NCBI GenBank assembly: GCA_963821705.1
Contig: CAWGEV010000006.1
Coordinates: 414,576-478,575, forward strand
Direction of reading: 5' to 3'
DNA length: 64,000 bases
Origin: DASUPK01 sp963821705
GTDB taxonomy: Bacteria; Actinomycetota; Thermoleophilia; Solirubrobacterales; 70-9
Position 1 is the stretch's first letter. Every line of letters begins with the position of its first letter. Under the pieces are notes generated by a model that saw only the letters and a program-made list of their open reading frames with translations, made no database searches and had not been told where the DNA came from. The position numbers were made by a program, and so were the translations under genes. This document shows positions 55,688 to 64,000 of this stretch, piece after piece.

Positions 55688-56275
55688 GTGGACCGTGCGG
55701 CCGGACTGCGGCTAGTCTCGCCGGCAGTGGAGGAGATCGAGCTACGAGCCGAGGCCGTGCTCGCCGCTGTGCCGGAGTGGATCTGGAACGGCGAGCGGCT
55801 CCCTGTTCCGGTCGACACGATCGCCGACTCCTGCTTCGGCCTCTTGATCCGGGAGGTCGACGATATGAACTCCGCCCCTGGAGCACCAGAGCTTCGCGAG
55901 GGGCAGTCCCTCTCCGGACTGCTTCTGGCTGGCCCGGGCGAGATCTGGGTGAACGCCGAGGAGGCGAGGCAGTGGCCCGGCCGTCGCCGCTTCACGATCG
56001 GCCACGAGCTCGGTCACTGGGTCATGCATCGCGACCCCGGCCAGCAGTCGCTCTTCTGCCGCCACGCCGAGGTCGACGAGGAGGAGAAGGACCCAGCCAA
56101 GGAGATCGAGCGCGAGGCGAACGCCTTCGCCGCCGCGCTCACCATGCCGGACCACCTGATCCGCAAGTACTACGACCGGTGGCGCCACGAGCCGGACTGC
56201 CACGCCCGCCTCTGCAAGCTCTTCGCCGCGTCAGGAGCGGCGATGGGGCACCGACTTCATGCAGTGATCAACTGA
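55688..56275 (+). CDS. ImmA/IrrE-type metallopeptidase
   Basis: A 195-residue zinc peptidase. The HExxH motif is GHELGHWVMHRD, and EIEREANAFAAALTMP supplies the third-ligand Glu and the family's typical follow-on helix. Upstream strands GEIWVNAEEARQWPGRRRFTIGH are normal for ImmA/IrrE. GTG 55688 is chosen, with GTG 55727 possible. It probably cleaves the preceding XRE-type regulator, or the sigma factor, on a stress signal, as ImmA does to ImmR in ICEBs1. This is inferred from gene order. Confidence 0.82.
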   Translation: MDRAAGLRLVSPAVEEIELRAEAVLAAVPEWIWNGERLPVPVDTIADSCFGLLIREVDDMNSAPGAPELREGQSLSGLLLAGPGEIWVNAEEARQWPGRRRFTIGHELGHWVMHRDPGQQSLFCRHAEVDEEEKDPAKEIEREANAFAAALTMPDHLIRKYYDRWRHEPDCHARLCKLFAASGAAMGHRLHAVIN

Positions 56276-56607
56276 TGTGGGTGTTGACGACACAGGGCTT
56301 CTACAGCGTGGTCGAGGACCGCGACGATGAGAACCGCGTTCTGATCCGCGCTCGCGCGCGGGAGGACTTGGAGGCGCTGAAGCGCCAGATCCCTGACCTG
56401 CAGATCTACGAGACACCGCCCCCCGACCATGACTACGGCTACCGCGCGTTCGTCACGCGGGATCAGTGGTGCGAGGCCGCCGCGCAGCTGGCCGGCGAGA
56501 TCGACTACGACAACTTCAAGAACGCTGTGTACGAGCGGCAGGGCCGCGACCGCGAGGATCTGTACCACGAGATCTGGGAGAAGCTCTCCGAGCTCCAACA
56601 CGGCTGA
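56275..56607 (+). CDS. Conserved hypothetical protein of the sigma-protease operon
   Basis: A 110-residue soluble protein: MWVLTTQGFYSVVEDRDDENRVLIRARAREDL, then DYGYRAFVTRDQWCEAA and DYDNFKNAVYERQGRDREDLYHEIWEKLSEL. I recall the same pattern in unnamed actinobacterial proteins, with no known role. Its ATG overlaps the protease stop (ATGA), so it is translationally coupled. Residues WCEA and the acidic helix do not suggest an enzyme. Confidence 0.7.
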   Translation: MWVLTTQGFYSVVEDRDDENRVLIRARAREDLEALKRQIPDLQIYETPPPDHDYGYRAFVTRDQWCEAAAQLAGEIDYDNFKNAVYERQGRDREDLYHEIWEKLSELQHG

Positions 56608-56677
56608 ACGATCGGCCGAGGGACTGGGTCCCGGATCGTCGTGTCAGCTTGGGCCGTCCATCGAGACCTACTCCTCG

Positions 56678-57496
56678 ATGGCCGATTCGCCCACAGCCCG
56701 GCTCCCCCGGAAGTTCAGCCCCAGCGCCCTCGGCATGTACGAGGAGTGCCCGAAGCAGTTCGAGTTCGCCTATCTGCTGCGACCGGAGGTCGAGGAGGCG
56801 CTCTCGCCCCACCTGGTGGTCGGGAACGCCGTGCACGAGGCTCTCGCCTTCCTCTACCGGCTCCCGGTCGAGGAGCGCAGCGAGGCCGCGCTGCATCGGG
56901 CGCTCCGCCACCACTGGGCGCGCATCCCCGACCGCGATCAGGCCTTCCTCAACGAGATTGAGGAGCGCGAGTGGGGACTGCGAACGCTCGCCTCGCTGAG
57001 CGACTACGCATCCCGCTACGACCTCTCCATCCGCCCACTGCTGGTCGAGGATTGGATCGAGGCCCGTCTTCCGAACGGCCGCGTCGTCTGCGGCAGGACC
57101 GACCGCGTCGACCGCTCGCTCGGTGACCGACCGGGGATCGAGGTCATCGACTACAAGACCGGCCGCTGCTGGATCGACGACGAGGACGTCGCCGGCCTGA
57201 TCAGCGCGCGCCTGTACGCCTTGGCCGCGACGCGGACACTGCACGAACCCGTAGTGAAGGTCCGCTTCGTCTACGTCACCGAGGGCATCGAGCGGACCTG
57301 GAGCCCTGATGGCGATGACCTCGCCGCGATCGAGTCCGAGCTCGTCGAGCTGACCGACCGCGTCTCGAGCGATGAGGTCTTCGAGGCCCGCCCCGATCCG
57401 ATGCGATGCCGTTGGTGCAGCTACGCCTCGCTCTGCCCGGCGCGTGACGAGACGTCATTGGAGGATCTCCGTGATGCCGCCACTGCGGTGTTCTAG
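56678..57496 (+). CDS. PD-(D/E)XK nuclease, Cas4/AddB-like
   Basis: A 272-residue RecB-type nuclease domain protein. SPSALGMYEECPKQFEFAYLL gives the first Cys, GNAVHEAL the helix with His, GRTDRVD the active-site Asp and EVIDYKTGRC the D-x-K core. The C-terminal CRWCSYASLCPARDE supplies three more Cys, so a 4Fe-4S cluster as in Cas4 and AddB is likely. It would cut or resect DNA ends. No helicase is attached, and no Cas1 or CRISPR lies nearby, so it acts alone or with the sigma-operon products. Confidence 0.82.
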   Translation: MADSPTARLPRKFSPSALGMYEECPKQFEFAYLLRPEVEEALSPHLVVGNAVHEALAFLYRLPVEERSEAALHRALRHHWARIPDRDQAFLNEIEEREWGLRTLASLSDYASRYDLSIRPLLVEDWIEARLPNGRVVCGRTDRVDRSLGDRPGIEVIDYKTGRCWIDDEDVAGLISARLYALAATRTLHEPVVKVRFVYVTEGIERTWSPDGDDLAAIESELVELTDRVSSDEVFEARPDPMRCRWCSYASLCPARDETSLEDLRDAATAVF

Positions 57497-57540
57497 GGGT
57501 GTCGACACTTCCGGGCGAAGCGGAAGCTGAGCAGCCGCGC

Positions 57541-57559
57541 GTAGCACAAGTTGTGCTAC
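57541..57559. promoter_or_regulatory. Perfect palindromic operator of the toxin-antitoxin pair
   Basis: GTAGCACAAGTTGTGCTAC, a perfect 9+1+9 palindrome ending 9 bp before the antitoxin ATG. Position and symmetry fit antitoxin autoregulation. Confidence 0.8.
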
Positions 57560-57568
57560 AGTGCTTCC

Positions 57569-57817
57569 ATGGCGTCTCGGACCGTGCGCGCACGTTTGGA
57601 CGAGGCCTCCGAGCAGGCGCTCGATGTGCTCATGCGCGAAGGTCGAAACGAGTCTGAGGCCGTGCGCGAGGCCCTGGTCGAGGCCGGCAAGCTACGCACC
57701 CGGCGCTCAGCTTTGGCCGCTGAGGTATCGCGACTCGCCGAGGACCCCGACGACAGCGAGGAGCGTCGCGCACTGATGACCGACATGGATGCTGTGTCGG
57801 CCGACTGGCCGGCGTGA
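57569..57817 (+). CDS. MazE-like/ribbon-helix-helix antitoxin
   Basis: An 82-residue protein with an N-terminal ribbon-helix-helix-type segment: MASRTVRARLDEASEQALDVLMREGRNESEAVREALVEAG, then an acidic flexible tail (EDPDDSEERRALMTD) that would wrap the toxin. The palindrome just upstream is a probable binding site. Its stop overlaps the toxin GTG by 4 bp. Confidence 0.85.
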   Translation: MASRTVRARLDEASEQALDVLMREGRNESEAVREALVEAGKLRTRRSALAAEVSRLAEDPDDSEERRALMTDMDAVSADWPA

Positions 57818-58131
57818 CCCGAGGGGAGATCTACCGGATCAGGTTTCCGCGCGGCAAGGGGCGCGAGCAGGCCGGCGCCCGCTACGGGGTGATCGTTCAA
57901 GCGGAGGAGCTGCTGGGGCTCTCAACTGCGATCGTCGCACCGACCTCGACATCGGCCGCAGCGGCGACGTTTCGGCCGGAGATCGAGATCGAAGGGCGAC
58001 CGACGCGGGTCATGGTCGAGCAGCTGCGGGCCCTCGACATCGAGCGGCTTGACAAGCTCGCCGGGCGCCTGTCGGCACGGGAGATCGGTGCAGTCGACCA
58101 GGCCCTCGCACTCGTGCTGGATCTCGTGTAG
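57814..58131 (+). CDS. MazF/PemK-family toxin
   Basis: A 105-residue endoribonuclease-type toxin. VTRGEIYRIRFPRGKGREQAGARYGVIVQAEEL matches the MazF start with the conserved R(G)-Y-V-V-type strand. IVAPTSTSAAAATFRPEIEIEG and VMVEQLRALDIERL give the middle and the conserved Q-x-R-like helix. It would cleave mRNA at short motifs. Coupled with the antitoxin (GTGA), forming a type II module in the accessory region. Confidence 0.88.
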   Translation: MTRGEIYRIRFPRGKGREQAGARYGVIVQAEELLGLSTAIVAPTSTSAAAATFRPEIEIEGRPTRVMVEQLRALDIERLDKLAGRLSAREIGAVDQALALVLDLV

Positions 58132-58220
58132 AGCCGGAGTACCGCTCGTCGCGCAGCCGAGGCGTTGATCCTCGGCCTAACAGGAACAGTCGAGTCGGTA
58201 ACGACTGCCTCCACAGGCTC

Positions 58221-58955
58221 CTACTGCGGGGTATGGAAGTTCCCGCCGCAGTCCTTCCAGACACCTCGGTCGGCGTTCTCGGCCCGATGCTCCGCATGCT
58301 TGAACGGATGCACCTTCTCGAACGGATTGTGCTGGTAGACGTAGACCTCCGCCCAGCCCCTGCGCAGCTGAACTTTGCCCAGGTTCTCGTGCCCGCGGAA
58401 CACGTAGTCCAGTAGGCGCCCGTACTGGTCGACCCGGTCCTGGGTCGGATCGCTGACCAGCGTCACGTGCCGGCCATCGGCGAGCCCGTGCATGCTCGTC
58501 GAGGCCTGCGGGCCGCCGCACTGCACCGGGGTGTTTGGGCGGACGGTCTCGGGCGTGTCGATGCCGATCAGGCGGACGTCCCACTCCTCGCCGTTCTTCA
58601 GATCGACCTTGAGAGTGTCCCCGTCCACCGCGGCAACGACCTGGGCCGAGACCCGCTTCGCCTTTGGCGCGGTCTGGCCTCCCCCGCCCCCGCCGCCTCC
58701 TGATCCGGCGGAGCTCGAGCAGGGACAGGGCAGCGACTCGCAGGCGACGCCGTCGTGGTCGGCGTCGAGGTTGTCGAAGTCGTTCGACGCGCTCCCGCCG
58801 TGAGAAGTGAAGTAGCTCTGCGCTTGCGCCTGGTTCGCGAAGTCGGAGCAGTCCTTGTCAGCGCTCGCAGAGCTGGCGGCCGTCCCGCCGCCGCCCGCAA
58901 CAGCCGTCGCCAAGAGCACAGCCGCGGCCGCGATCCCGATCAATGCCCGTCTCAT
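58221..58955 (-). CDS. Secreted thermonuclease with Excalibur domain
   Basis: A 244-residue exported protein. Signal peptide MRRALIGIAAAAVLLATAVA, then an Excalibur calcium-binding module (CSDFANQAQAQSYF ... NDFDNLDADHDGVACESLPC), a Gly linker, and an SNase-fold domain (VAAVDGDTLKVDLKNGEEWDVRLIGIDTPE, GLADGRHVTLVSDPT, VDQYGRLLDYVF). The catalytic pattern R...E...R of staphylococcal nuclease is recognisable. It degrades extracellular DNA or RNA in a Ca-dependent way. ATG 58955 was preferred over an upstream GTG because the signal peptide begins there. Confidence 0.88.
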   Translation of the reverse strand: MRRALIGIAAAAVLLATAVAGGGGTAASSASADKDCSDFANQAQAQSYFTSHGGSASNDFDNLDADHDGVACESLPCPCSSSAGSGGGGGGGGQTAPKAKRVSAQVVAAVDGDTLKVDLKNGEEWDVRLIGIDTPETVRPNTPVQCGGPQASTSMHGLADGRHVTLVSDPTQDRVDQYGRLLDYVFRGHENLGKVQLRRGWAEVYVYQHNPFEKVHPFKHAEHRAENADRGVWKDCGGNFHTPQ

Positions 58956-59066
58956 CGCAACCGAAGCTAGCCGCACCGGCGGGCGTTGTCGATACCTCGT
59001 TCTCTGTCAGGAGTGGGTCCACGATGCGACTCAACTGAGGAGAAACGAGGGCGAGAGAGGAGAGCT

Positions 59067-59625
59067 TTGGACTTCGACGACATGGACCTGGACGGCATCT
59101 TCGGCTTCGACGAGGAGGAGGAGCCCGACCACCTCGGGCCACCCGACTTCCGGGCGACCATCCACGACGGCGAGCTGCTCGTCACGAACTGGGCCCCCTA
59201 CCTGCTGAACGGCGGCGGCCCGTATCCACCGGATGGTCCGCGAGCGGGCCGCCGCCGGAGTGACGATCGCCGACATGTGGCTGAACGGCGATGAGACGGC
59301 CGAGCTGATCGTCGAGTACCTCGCGCTCGCGGATCGGCGCCGCGCCGACCGCCTGCTCACCCGCTGGGCCAAGGCCGTCGGCTACGACCGGCTCTGGCTG
59401 CCGGATCGGCTGGTGACCTTCGAGTCCGGCCGGCCGCTGGGTTCGGCCAAGGTGGTCTGTCCGACCTGCGGCATGACCTGGGAGGACGAGGGACCCGACT
59501 TCTGGAACGTCGTGCGCAGCTCCGGGCGCTTCCCGACTCTCTGCGCTCTCTGCAACAGCGACCTCCCCCAGTGGCATTGGCGGCCGCGAGCCCAGCGCGA
59601 GCGCGGGCGGCGGACGAAGGCGTAG
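59067..59625 (+). CDS. Zinc-ribbon protein of unknown function (one frameshift)
   Basis: A protein of about 185 residues from TTG 59067 (site GAGAGGAGAG upstream). LDFDDMDLDGIFGFDEEEE, an acidic start, leads to FRATIHDGELLVTNWAPYLLNG, where an extra base near 59214 shifts the frame. It resumes as ARIHRMVRERAAAGVTIADM. The C-terminal part has paired CxxC motifs (VCPTCGMTW and LCALCNSD), likely a zinc ribbon, and a basic end. Similarity to a known family is not apparent. Confidence 0.6.
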
Positions 59626-59635
59626 GACGCATCGG

Positions 59636-60133
59636 TCAGGGGCCCTGGACTGGCCGGAGACGCTTCGGGCCGTCCGGCTCGAAGCGGCGGATGCCCAGGT
59701 CGAAGAGTCGCTCCCGGACGCGGGCGACCGCCAACTCGAGGGCGAGCTTCGGCAGCCCCCACTCCTCGTAGCCCTGGCGGATCGTCTCGAGGTACGACGG
59801 CGAGGGAAGCCCGAGGTAGCCGTCGCGGTCGCGCATCACGTAGGTGATCGCGCTCAGCTCGTCGTCTCCCAGCCGAACCGGCAGCAGCTCGCGCCCGTAG
59901 AGGGACGGGTACCCCTCGTATCGGTCGAGCTGCTCGAGGTCTCGCTGGCTGACCTTCCAGAGCGCCCCATGAGTACGGGCGCCTCCTTGTCGCTCGATGT
60001 CGGCAACGCCCTGGAAGGTCAGCTGCCAGCCCTTGAGCACGGCCGGCCCAACCGGAGCCGAATCCGGGCAGCGCCGCGCCATCCCGGCGTGGTTCAGGTT
60101 CGATCCATAGGCGAAGTAGAGGTGCATTCCCAT
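59636..60133 (-). CDS. Gamma-glutamylcyclotransferase (AIG2-like) family protein
   Basis: A 165-residue protein with the family N-terminus MHLYFAYGSNLNHAGMARRCP (YGSN motif), WQLTFQGVADIERQGGA and the catalytic acid region LEQLDRYEGYPSLYGRELLPV. Family members cyclise gamma-glutamyl amines, releasing 5-oxoproline. The start at 60133 has two further residues (MG) before a second Met at 60127. It may also act in defence-linked gamma-glutamyl modification, which is speculative. Convergent with the zinc-ribbon gene (10-bp gap). Confidence 0.85.
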   Translation of the reverse strand: MGMHLYFAYGSNLNHAGMARRCPDSAPVGPAVLKGWQLTFQGVADIERQGGARTHGALWKVSQRDLEQLDRYEGYPSLYGRELLPVRLGDDELSAITYVMRDRDGYLGLPSPSYLETIRQGYEEWGLPKLALELAVARVRERLFDLGIRRFEPDGPKRLRPVQGP

Positions 60134-60217
60134 GCCTCTCTAGTCGTCGAAATCGGCGGAATCTGACAAGGGGGCGCTGCGGTGTCAGGAATCCGAGGCA
60201 GTCCCGACTACTCCCAC

Positions 60218-61493
60218 ATGGACATCAACGCACTTCTCGACGTGGACCTGGTCGCTGTGGAGTCCGAGGACCACCTCTCGGTGCTGCTCGAGCTCACGGC
60301 GCCGGGGCGAGACTCAGGAGCTCAAAGGCCCCCGAGCACGCTGCAGGTCGTCCTCGACCGCAGCGGCTCGATGTCGGGGGAACGGCTCGATGCGGCCAAG
60401 GACGCCCTCGAGTCGCTGATCGCCCGACTGGACCCGACCGACAACTTCGGACTGGTCACCTTCGACGACGAGGTCGCGGTGCCGATTCCCGCCGGCCCGC
60501 TTGCGGACAAGCAGGCGGTGCGCCAGGCGATCCGGTCGGTGTGGCCCGGCGGGATGACCAATCTCTCCGGCGGATACCTCCGAGGGATTCAGGAGGCGCG
60601 CCGGGTAGCCGGCGACCGTGGATTCACCCTCCTTGTGCTCTCCGATGGCCACGCCAACGTCGGCGTGACCGATCACGCCGGCCTCGAGCAGATCGCCTCG
60701 GGCGCCCATCACCACGGCGGGACGACCTCGACGATCGGGATCGGCCTCGACTACGACGAGCAGCTGATGGCAGCAATCGCCCGCGGCGGCGCCGGCAACA
60801 CCCACTTCGCCGAGCAGGCCGACGAGGCCGGAGCCGCCCTGACCACCGAGGTCGACGACCTCCTCGAGCAGGTGATCCAGGCCGCGAGCCTCACGATCAG
60901 GCCGGGAAGCGACGCCACCGCGATTCATCTCGTCAACGACCTACCTGCCACCGCGGTGGAGGGCGCCGTGATGGTCGAGCTCGGCGACTTCTACGCCGGC
61001 GAGGAGCGTCGCCTGATGCTGGCACTCGACGTGCCGGCGATTGAGCGGGCTGGGCCTGACCCAGATCTGCGAGCTGGAGCTCCAGTACGTGGACGCCGCG
61101 ACTCTCACCACGGAGACCGTCACCGTCCCGGTGCACGTCAACGTCGTGCCGGGAGACCAGGCCGCTGGCCGTGTGCCGAACCCGACGGTCCGGAGCGAGC
61201 TCGCCTTCCAGACGGCCCAGAAGGCCAAGCGCGAGGGCACCGAGGCCGCGAGCGCTGGAGATTCCGAGGCGGCATCCCGCATCTACAACGCAGCGGCGCG
61301 CAACCTCGAGGCCTTCATGCCGTCGGCCGATCCCGAGATGGCGGCCGAGCTGAGCGAGGAGCAGAAGCTCCTGGACGAGCTCTCGCTGCGAGTGGTCGAG
61401 GACGAGGTCCGCACCGCGAAGCAAGCGGCTGCCGACCAGCACCGCAAGATGCGGAAGAGGGGTCGGCGCTCGCAGGAGGACGGCGATGGATGA
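60218..61493 (+). CDS. vWA-domain protein (one frameshift)
   Basis: A protein of about 424 residues. The von Willebrand A domain has a full MIDAS: LDRSGSMSGERL (DxSxS), the Thr loop in WPGGMTNLSGGY and LLVLSDGHANVG. Downstream beta-rich and helical parts follow (LTIRPGSDATAIHLV, then KAKREGTEAASAGDSEAASRIY). An extra base near 61048 shifts the frame before GLGLTQICELELQYVDAATL. ATG 60218 is preferred to GTG 60182 because MDINALLDVDLVAVE is the family start. Probably a protein-interaction platform. A small gene overlaps its end. Confidence 0.78.
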
Positions 61494-61898
61494 TCCTGCG
61501 GCGATCGCCCGGGATTCCGGTTTCGCGCTGAGCACGGTCGAGGTCGCCGCGTTCGAGGTCTGCATGGACATCTACGGAGAGGAGCGCCTGCTAGCGACCC
61601 TCTTCTACGACGGAAGCCTCGAACGCATTCGTCGACGATCCGGCAGCGGCGACCGACGATCCCGTCGGCTGGTGCATCCAGTACTCCGACGAGCTGAGCC
61701 AAGGCGACCGGGTCGTTCGGCCGTTTCGATGCCCGGGAGACCGGCTCGGACTTGGCCACGGCACTTGCCTGCGGCATGGTGCAGCAGCGGCTGCACGCCA
61801 CGGGATGGTGGGAACCGCTACCCGGGCACAGACTCTGGGACCAGAGCAATACGGCCCACGTACTCGATCATCAGCGCATCGAGATCGATGACCCGTAG
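61486..61898 (+). CDS. Hypothetical companion of the vWA protein (two frameshifts)
   Basis: A protein of about 136 residues once two extra bases (near 61617 and 61720) are removed: MDDPAAIARDSGFALSTVEVAAFEVCMDIYG, then VDDPAAATDDPVGWCIQYSDELSQGDRVVR, FDARETGSDLATALACGMVQQR and GWWEPLPGHRLWDQSNTAHVLDHQRI. No known family. It overlaps the vWA stop by 8 bp, so the two are coupled and may work together. Confidence 0.55.
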
Positions 61899-61919
61899 AC
61901 CGGGATAGGGTCAGCGCAA

Positions 61920-62102
61920 GTGAAGATCATCAGCTGGAACGTGAATGGCCGAGTCGAGGATGCCGCGCGCAGGCAGCGCCGAGCAATGCTGCGGCGAGAG
62001 CCAGATGTGATCTGCCTCCAGAAGGTCACCGGAAGGCCGGGAGGTCGCCACCCACTGGGGAAGCAGATCCGCCTTGCTTCGCAGAACAGCCTCGACAACT
62101 AG
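61920..62102 (+). pseudogene. N-terminal fragment of an EEP-family nuclease
   Basis: GTG 61920 encodes VKIISWNVNGRVEDAARRQR...RREPDVICLQKVTGRPGG, the start of an endonuclease/exonuclease/phosphatase domain (ExoIII/DNase I type). The frame stops after 60 residues at 62102, while the domain needs about 250. The rest is absent from the following gene-poor DNA, so it is a truncated remnant. Confidence 0.7.
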
Positions 62103-62870
62103 GCGACGAGATCCTTGCAATTCGCGGAAGAAGATCTCTTTAATCCAAGCCCTGACTTGACGGCTTGCAGTGCCCGAAGCGCAATTCACGCAAGCCCCGC
62201 CCAAACTGCCGTTGCGACCATTGGTCGAGGTCGGACGCACTCGTTGAACAGAACTTGACGTAAGTGTCGGTCTGATAGTTCCCACCTCCACTTCCAGGCC
62301 GCAAGGTGAAACAACCAACCTCATGGATGCGCCATGCCGCTCGCGTCTGACAGATCGCGGTCCACATTGACAACGAATCCGCCTGGGTTGGCCGCCATCC
62401 AATTGCGGGAACGCTTGGTCGTCATCGATGAAGCTCTCGACACTCATTGTTGGGCAACCTATCCGGTCGGGTCGACTTCAGATCAGCTGAACGCATGGCG
62501 ATCTCCCTCGCCAGCCTCTCGACCTGGCTAAACGATTCCGGGGGCTGTTTCTCGACGTCGACCGCCGAACCTTGATCGTCGCGAACTCATGGTCACCGCC
62601 GGAGCTCGCTTTACTCATACGGCACGTCGTGGAACTGCTCGAGCGGTGACTTAGCCGAGGATTTGCCGGGTTTCTAATCGGGGTCCGTTCGTCGCGCGGC
62701 GACCGCTTCGGACTCTTCAGTCAGGCGCGCGGAGTTGCTATGGACCGTCGGCCCGCACCACCATCCTCAGTATTCGCCCGCCTTAGCCTTATGCGTAGGT
62801 TCGGGCTCTCCATCGCTGTCACCGAAAAGTGCTCGCGCGGCCCGCCACGTTGATCCCCACGCCACGGGTA
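62103..62870. other. Gene-poor, lower-GC interval of 768 bp
   Basis: No convincing complete gene. Base composition is visibly less GC-rich than the surroundings. A minus-strand frame of 77 codons (62140-62373) is noted separately. Stop codons are frequent in all frames. It lies between the truncated EEP nuclease and the DUF262 gene and probably represents decayed or recently inserted DNA. Confidence 0.55.
62140..62373 (-). CDS. Possible small protein or fragment
   Basis: A 77-codon frame encoding CQTRAAWRIHEVGCFTLRPGSGGG and QTDTYVKFCSTSASDL, with four Cys and a Gly-rich centre. The sequence reads more like protein than random frame, but no family is recognised and the upstream region in another frame also looks partly protein-like, so it may be a fragment of a broken gene. 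Confidence 0.3.
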   Translation of the reverse strand: MSMWTAICQTRAAWRIHEVGCFTLRPGSGGGNYQTDTYVKFCSTSASDLDQWSQRQFGRGLRELRFGHCKPSSQGLD

Positions 62871-64000
62871 ATGTCCGATGCAGTGACGGTTGACGGCACA
62901 GGAGCGCTGCTAGAGCCGAAGCTGGTGGGCAACATTCAAGACGCCTTCTTCGTGCCGGCCTATCAGCGCGGGTACCGGTGGGGAGACTGCCGAGGTTGGT
63001 CGTCTCCTCGATGACGTGCACGAGAGCGGCGGCCAGCCTTACTTCCTGCAGCCGGTGGTGGTCAAGTCGAGGCCCGACGGAAAGTGGGAGCTGGTCGATG
63101 GCCAGCAGCGCCTGACCACGCTGTACCTGATCCTCAAGTACATGCACGATCAAGGCCTGCAAGGCACCGCGCCGACCTTCTCGCTCGAGTACGAGACCCG
63201 GTCGACGCCGAGGCCTACCTGGAGAGTCCCGATGAGGCGCGAAGCCAGGAGAACATCGACTTCTTCCACATATGGGAGGCATACCGGTGCATCGACGACT
63301 GGTTCGAGCGTTTTGAGCACCGCAGGCAGTACGTCGCCAACCAGCTCTATGGCTACCTCTTCGAGTCCGTTCGGGTGATCTGGTACGAAGCGCCGGCCGA
63401 CCTCGACTCGACTGCGCTCTTCACACGACTGAACATCGGCCGGATCCCCCTGACCGACGCCGAGCTGGTCAAGGCCCTGCTCCTCTCCCGAGCCGGCAGC
63501 AGCCGCGGGCGCACCGACCGCTCGCACGAGATTGCCGCCCAGTGGGACGTGGTCGAGCGGGATCTCCTGCGCGCCCTGGAGGTCTGGGCCTTCGCCACCG
63601 GCAGGCCCGCGCAGGAGCCGACCCACATCAGCCTGCTCCTCGACACGCTCGCCGACATGGACTCCGACCGAGGGACCGGGCGCGAGCGGCCACTGTTCCA
63701 CACCTTTTCGAGACCCTGCGATCGGAGATCGAGGACTCCCCTCAGGACGTGTGGAACCGGGTCGTCGACCTGCACGCGCTGGTCCTCGGCTGGCATGAGA
63801 ACCGGGACCTCTTCCATAAGCTCGGCTACCTGGTCGCCGCCGGCCGGCACACCTTCCGCGAGCTGGTGGAACTCGCGGACGGAAAGACGAAGAGCAGCTT
63901 CGAAGGGGCGCTCGACGAGCGCATCCGCAGCGATCTCGACCTCTCGGCAGCTGGCCTCGGCGATCTCACCTACGAGAGGCGAAGAAAACGCCGTCGGTTC
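62871..64000 (+). CDS. DUF262/GmrSD-like protein (frameshifted, truncated by the window edge)
   Basis: The start of a DUF262 (ParB-like/GmrS N-terminal) protein: VGNIQDAFFVPAYQRGYRW, then EVGRLLDDVHES, KWELVDGQQRLTTLYLIL (the DGQQR motif that binds or hydrolyses nucleotide) and FTRLNIGRIPLTDAELVKALLL. Frames change near 62985, 63200 and 63694, so at least three indels or errors are present. The C-terminal half, which in GmrSD carries a nuclease (DUF1524), lies beyond the window. GmrSD-type proteins restrict glucosylated phage DNA, so this is probably a defence gene. Confidence 0.78.

Overview
The window is GC-rich DNA from an actinobacterium, most likely of the Thermoleophilia/Solirubrobacterales. 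This is inferred from GTG-rich starts, short intergenic gaps, an F420-type luciferase-like oxidoreductase, secreted Ig-repeat proteins and several small families I associate with that group. About 20 genes are intact except for single-base frameshifts. By my count 19 frameshifts look like one extra base and 5 like one missing base, and recQ alone carries six. This looks more like an unpolished long-read assembly than mass pseudogenisation, so most such genes are annotated as CDS with the shift position given.

Left part (1-25.9 kb). A secreted Ig-repeat protein runs off the left edge, followed by a serine hydrolase and a patatin. From 6.0 to 25.9 kb lies a tandem array at an initiator tRNA gene. 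The complete tRNA-fMet is at 25853-25926 (minus). Direct repeats of its 3' half lie downstream of it at 23101, 11268, 7774 and (degenerate) 5995. Each repeat has a terminator-like hairpin on one side and a conserved arm with a GGTACC dyad on the other. This is the pattern left by repeated integration into one tRNA. It divides the region into four islands: dodecin plus amine oxidase; a glycosyltransferase-methyltransferase fusion with an SDR and a sirtuin-like protein; a polyamine-type ABC transporter with amine oxidase, TetR, nitrilase, MFS and LLM genes, a second TetR with three operators, and a 193-bp palindromic element; and an alpha/beta hydrolase with a phosphodiester-glycosidase-like protein. 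No integrase is recognisable.

Middle part (26-47.8 kb). Mostly ordinary metabolic and envelope genes: Ppx/GppA phosphatase, alpha/beta hydrolases, FAD oxidoreductases, a MarR-MFS operon with operator, an amino-acid-type binding protein, a fatty-acid desaturase, cyclopropane fatty acid synthase, cold-shock protein, aldo/keto reductase, SnoaL-like proteins, DedA and RecQ.

Right part (47.8-64 kb). This is the most novel section. A minus-strand run of about eleven tightly spaced or overlapping genes (54.27 to 47.80 kb) holds three paralogues of an unnamed family (invariant Cys, CxCGLYALHP and VEAxG...H..GFRA...ARP), one of them fused to a HIRAN-like domain. The run also holds two tiny RTIIVEP proteins, each overlapping the start of a paralogue, plus TPR-like proteins, a cyclic-phosphate-processing receiver-like protein, a 50-residue membrane protein and an M20 peptidase. 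Facing the other way are a sigma factor, an XRE-type regulator, an ImmA/IrrE-type protease, a 110-residue unknown and a Cas4/RecB-like nuclease. A MazEF-like toxin-antitoxin pair with a perfect palindromic operator, a secreted nuclease, a vWA protein, a truncated EEP nuclease and a DUF262 (GmrSD-like) gene cut by the right edge follow. I read this as an accessory stress or defence region built around an undescribed gene family.
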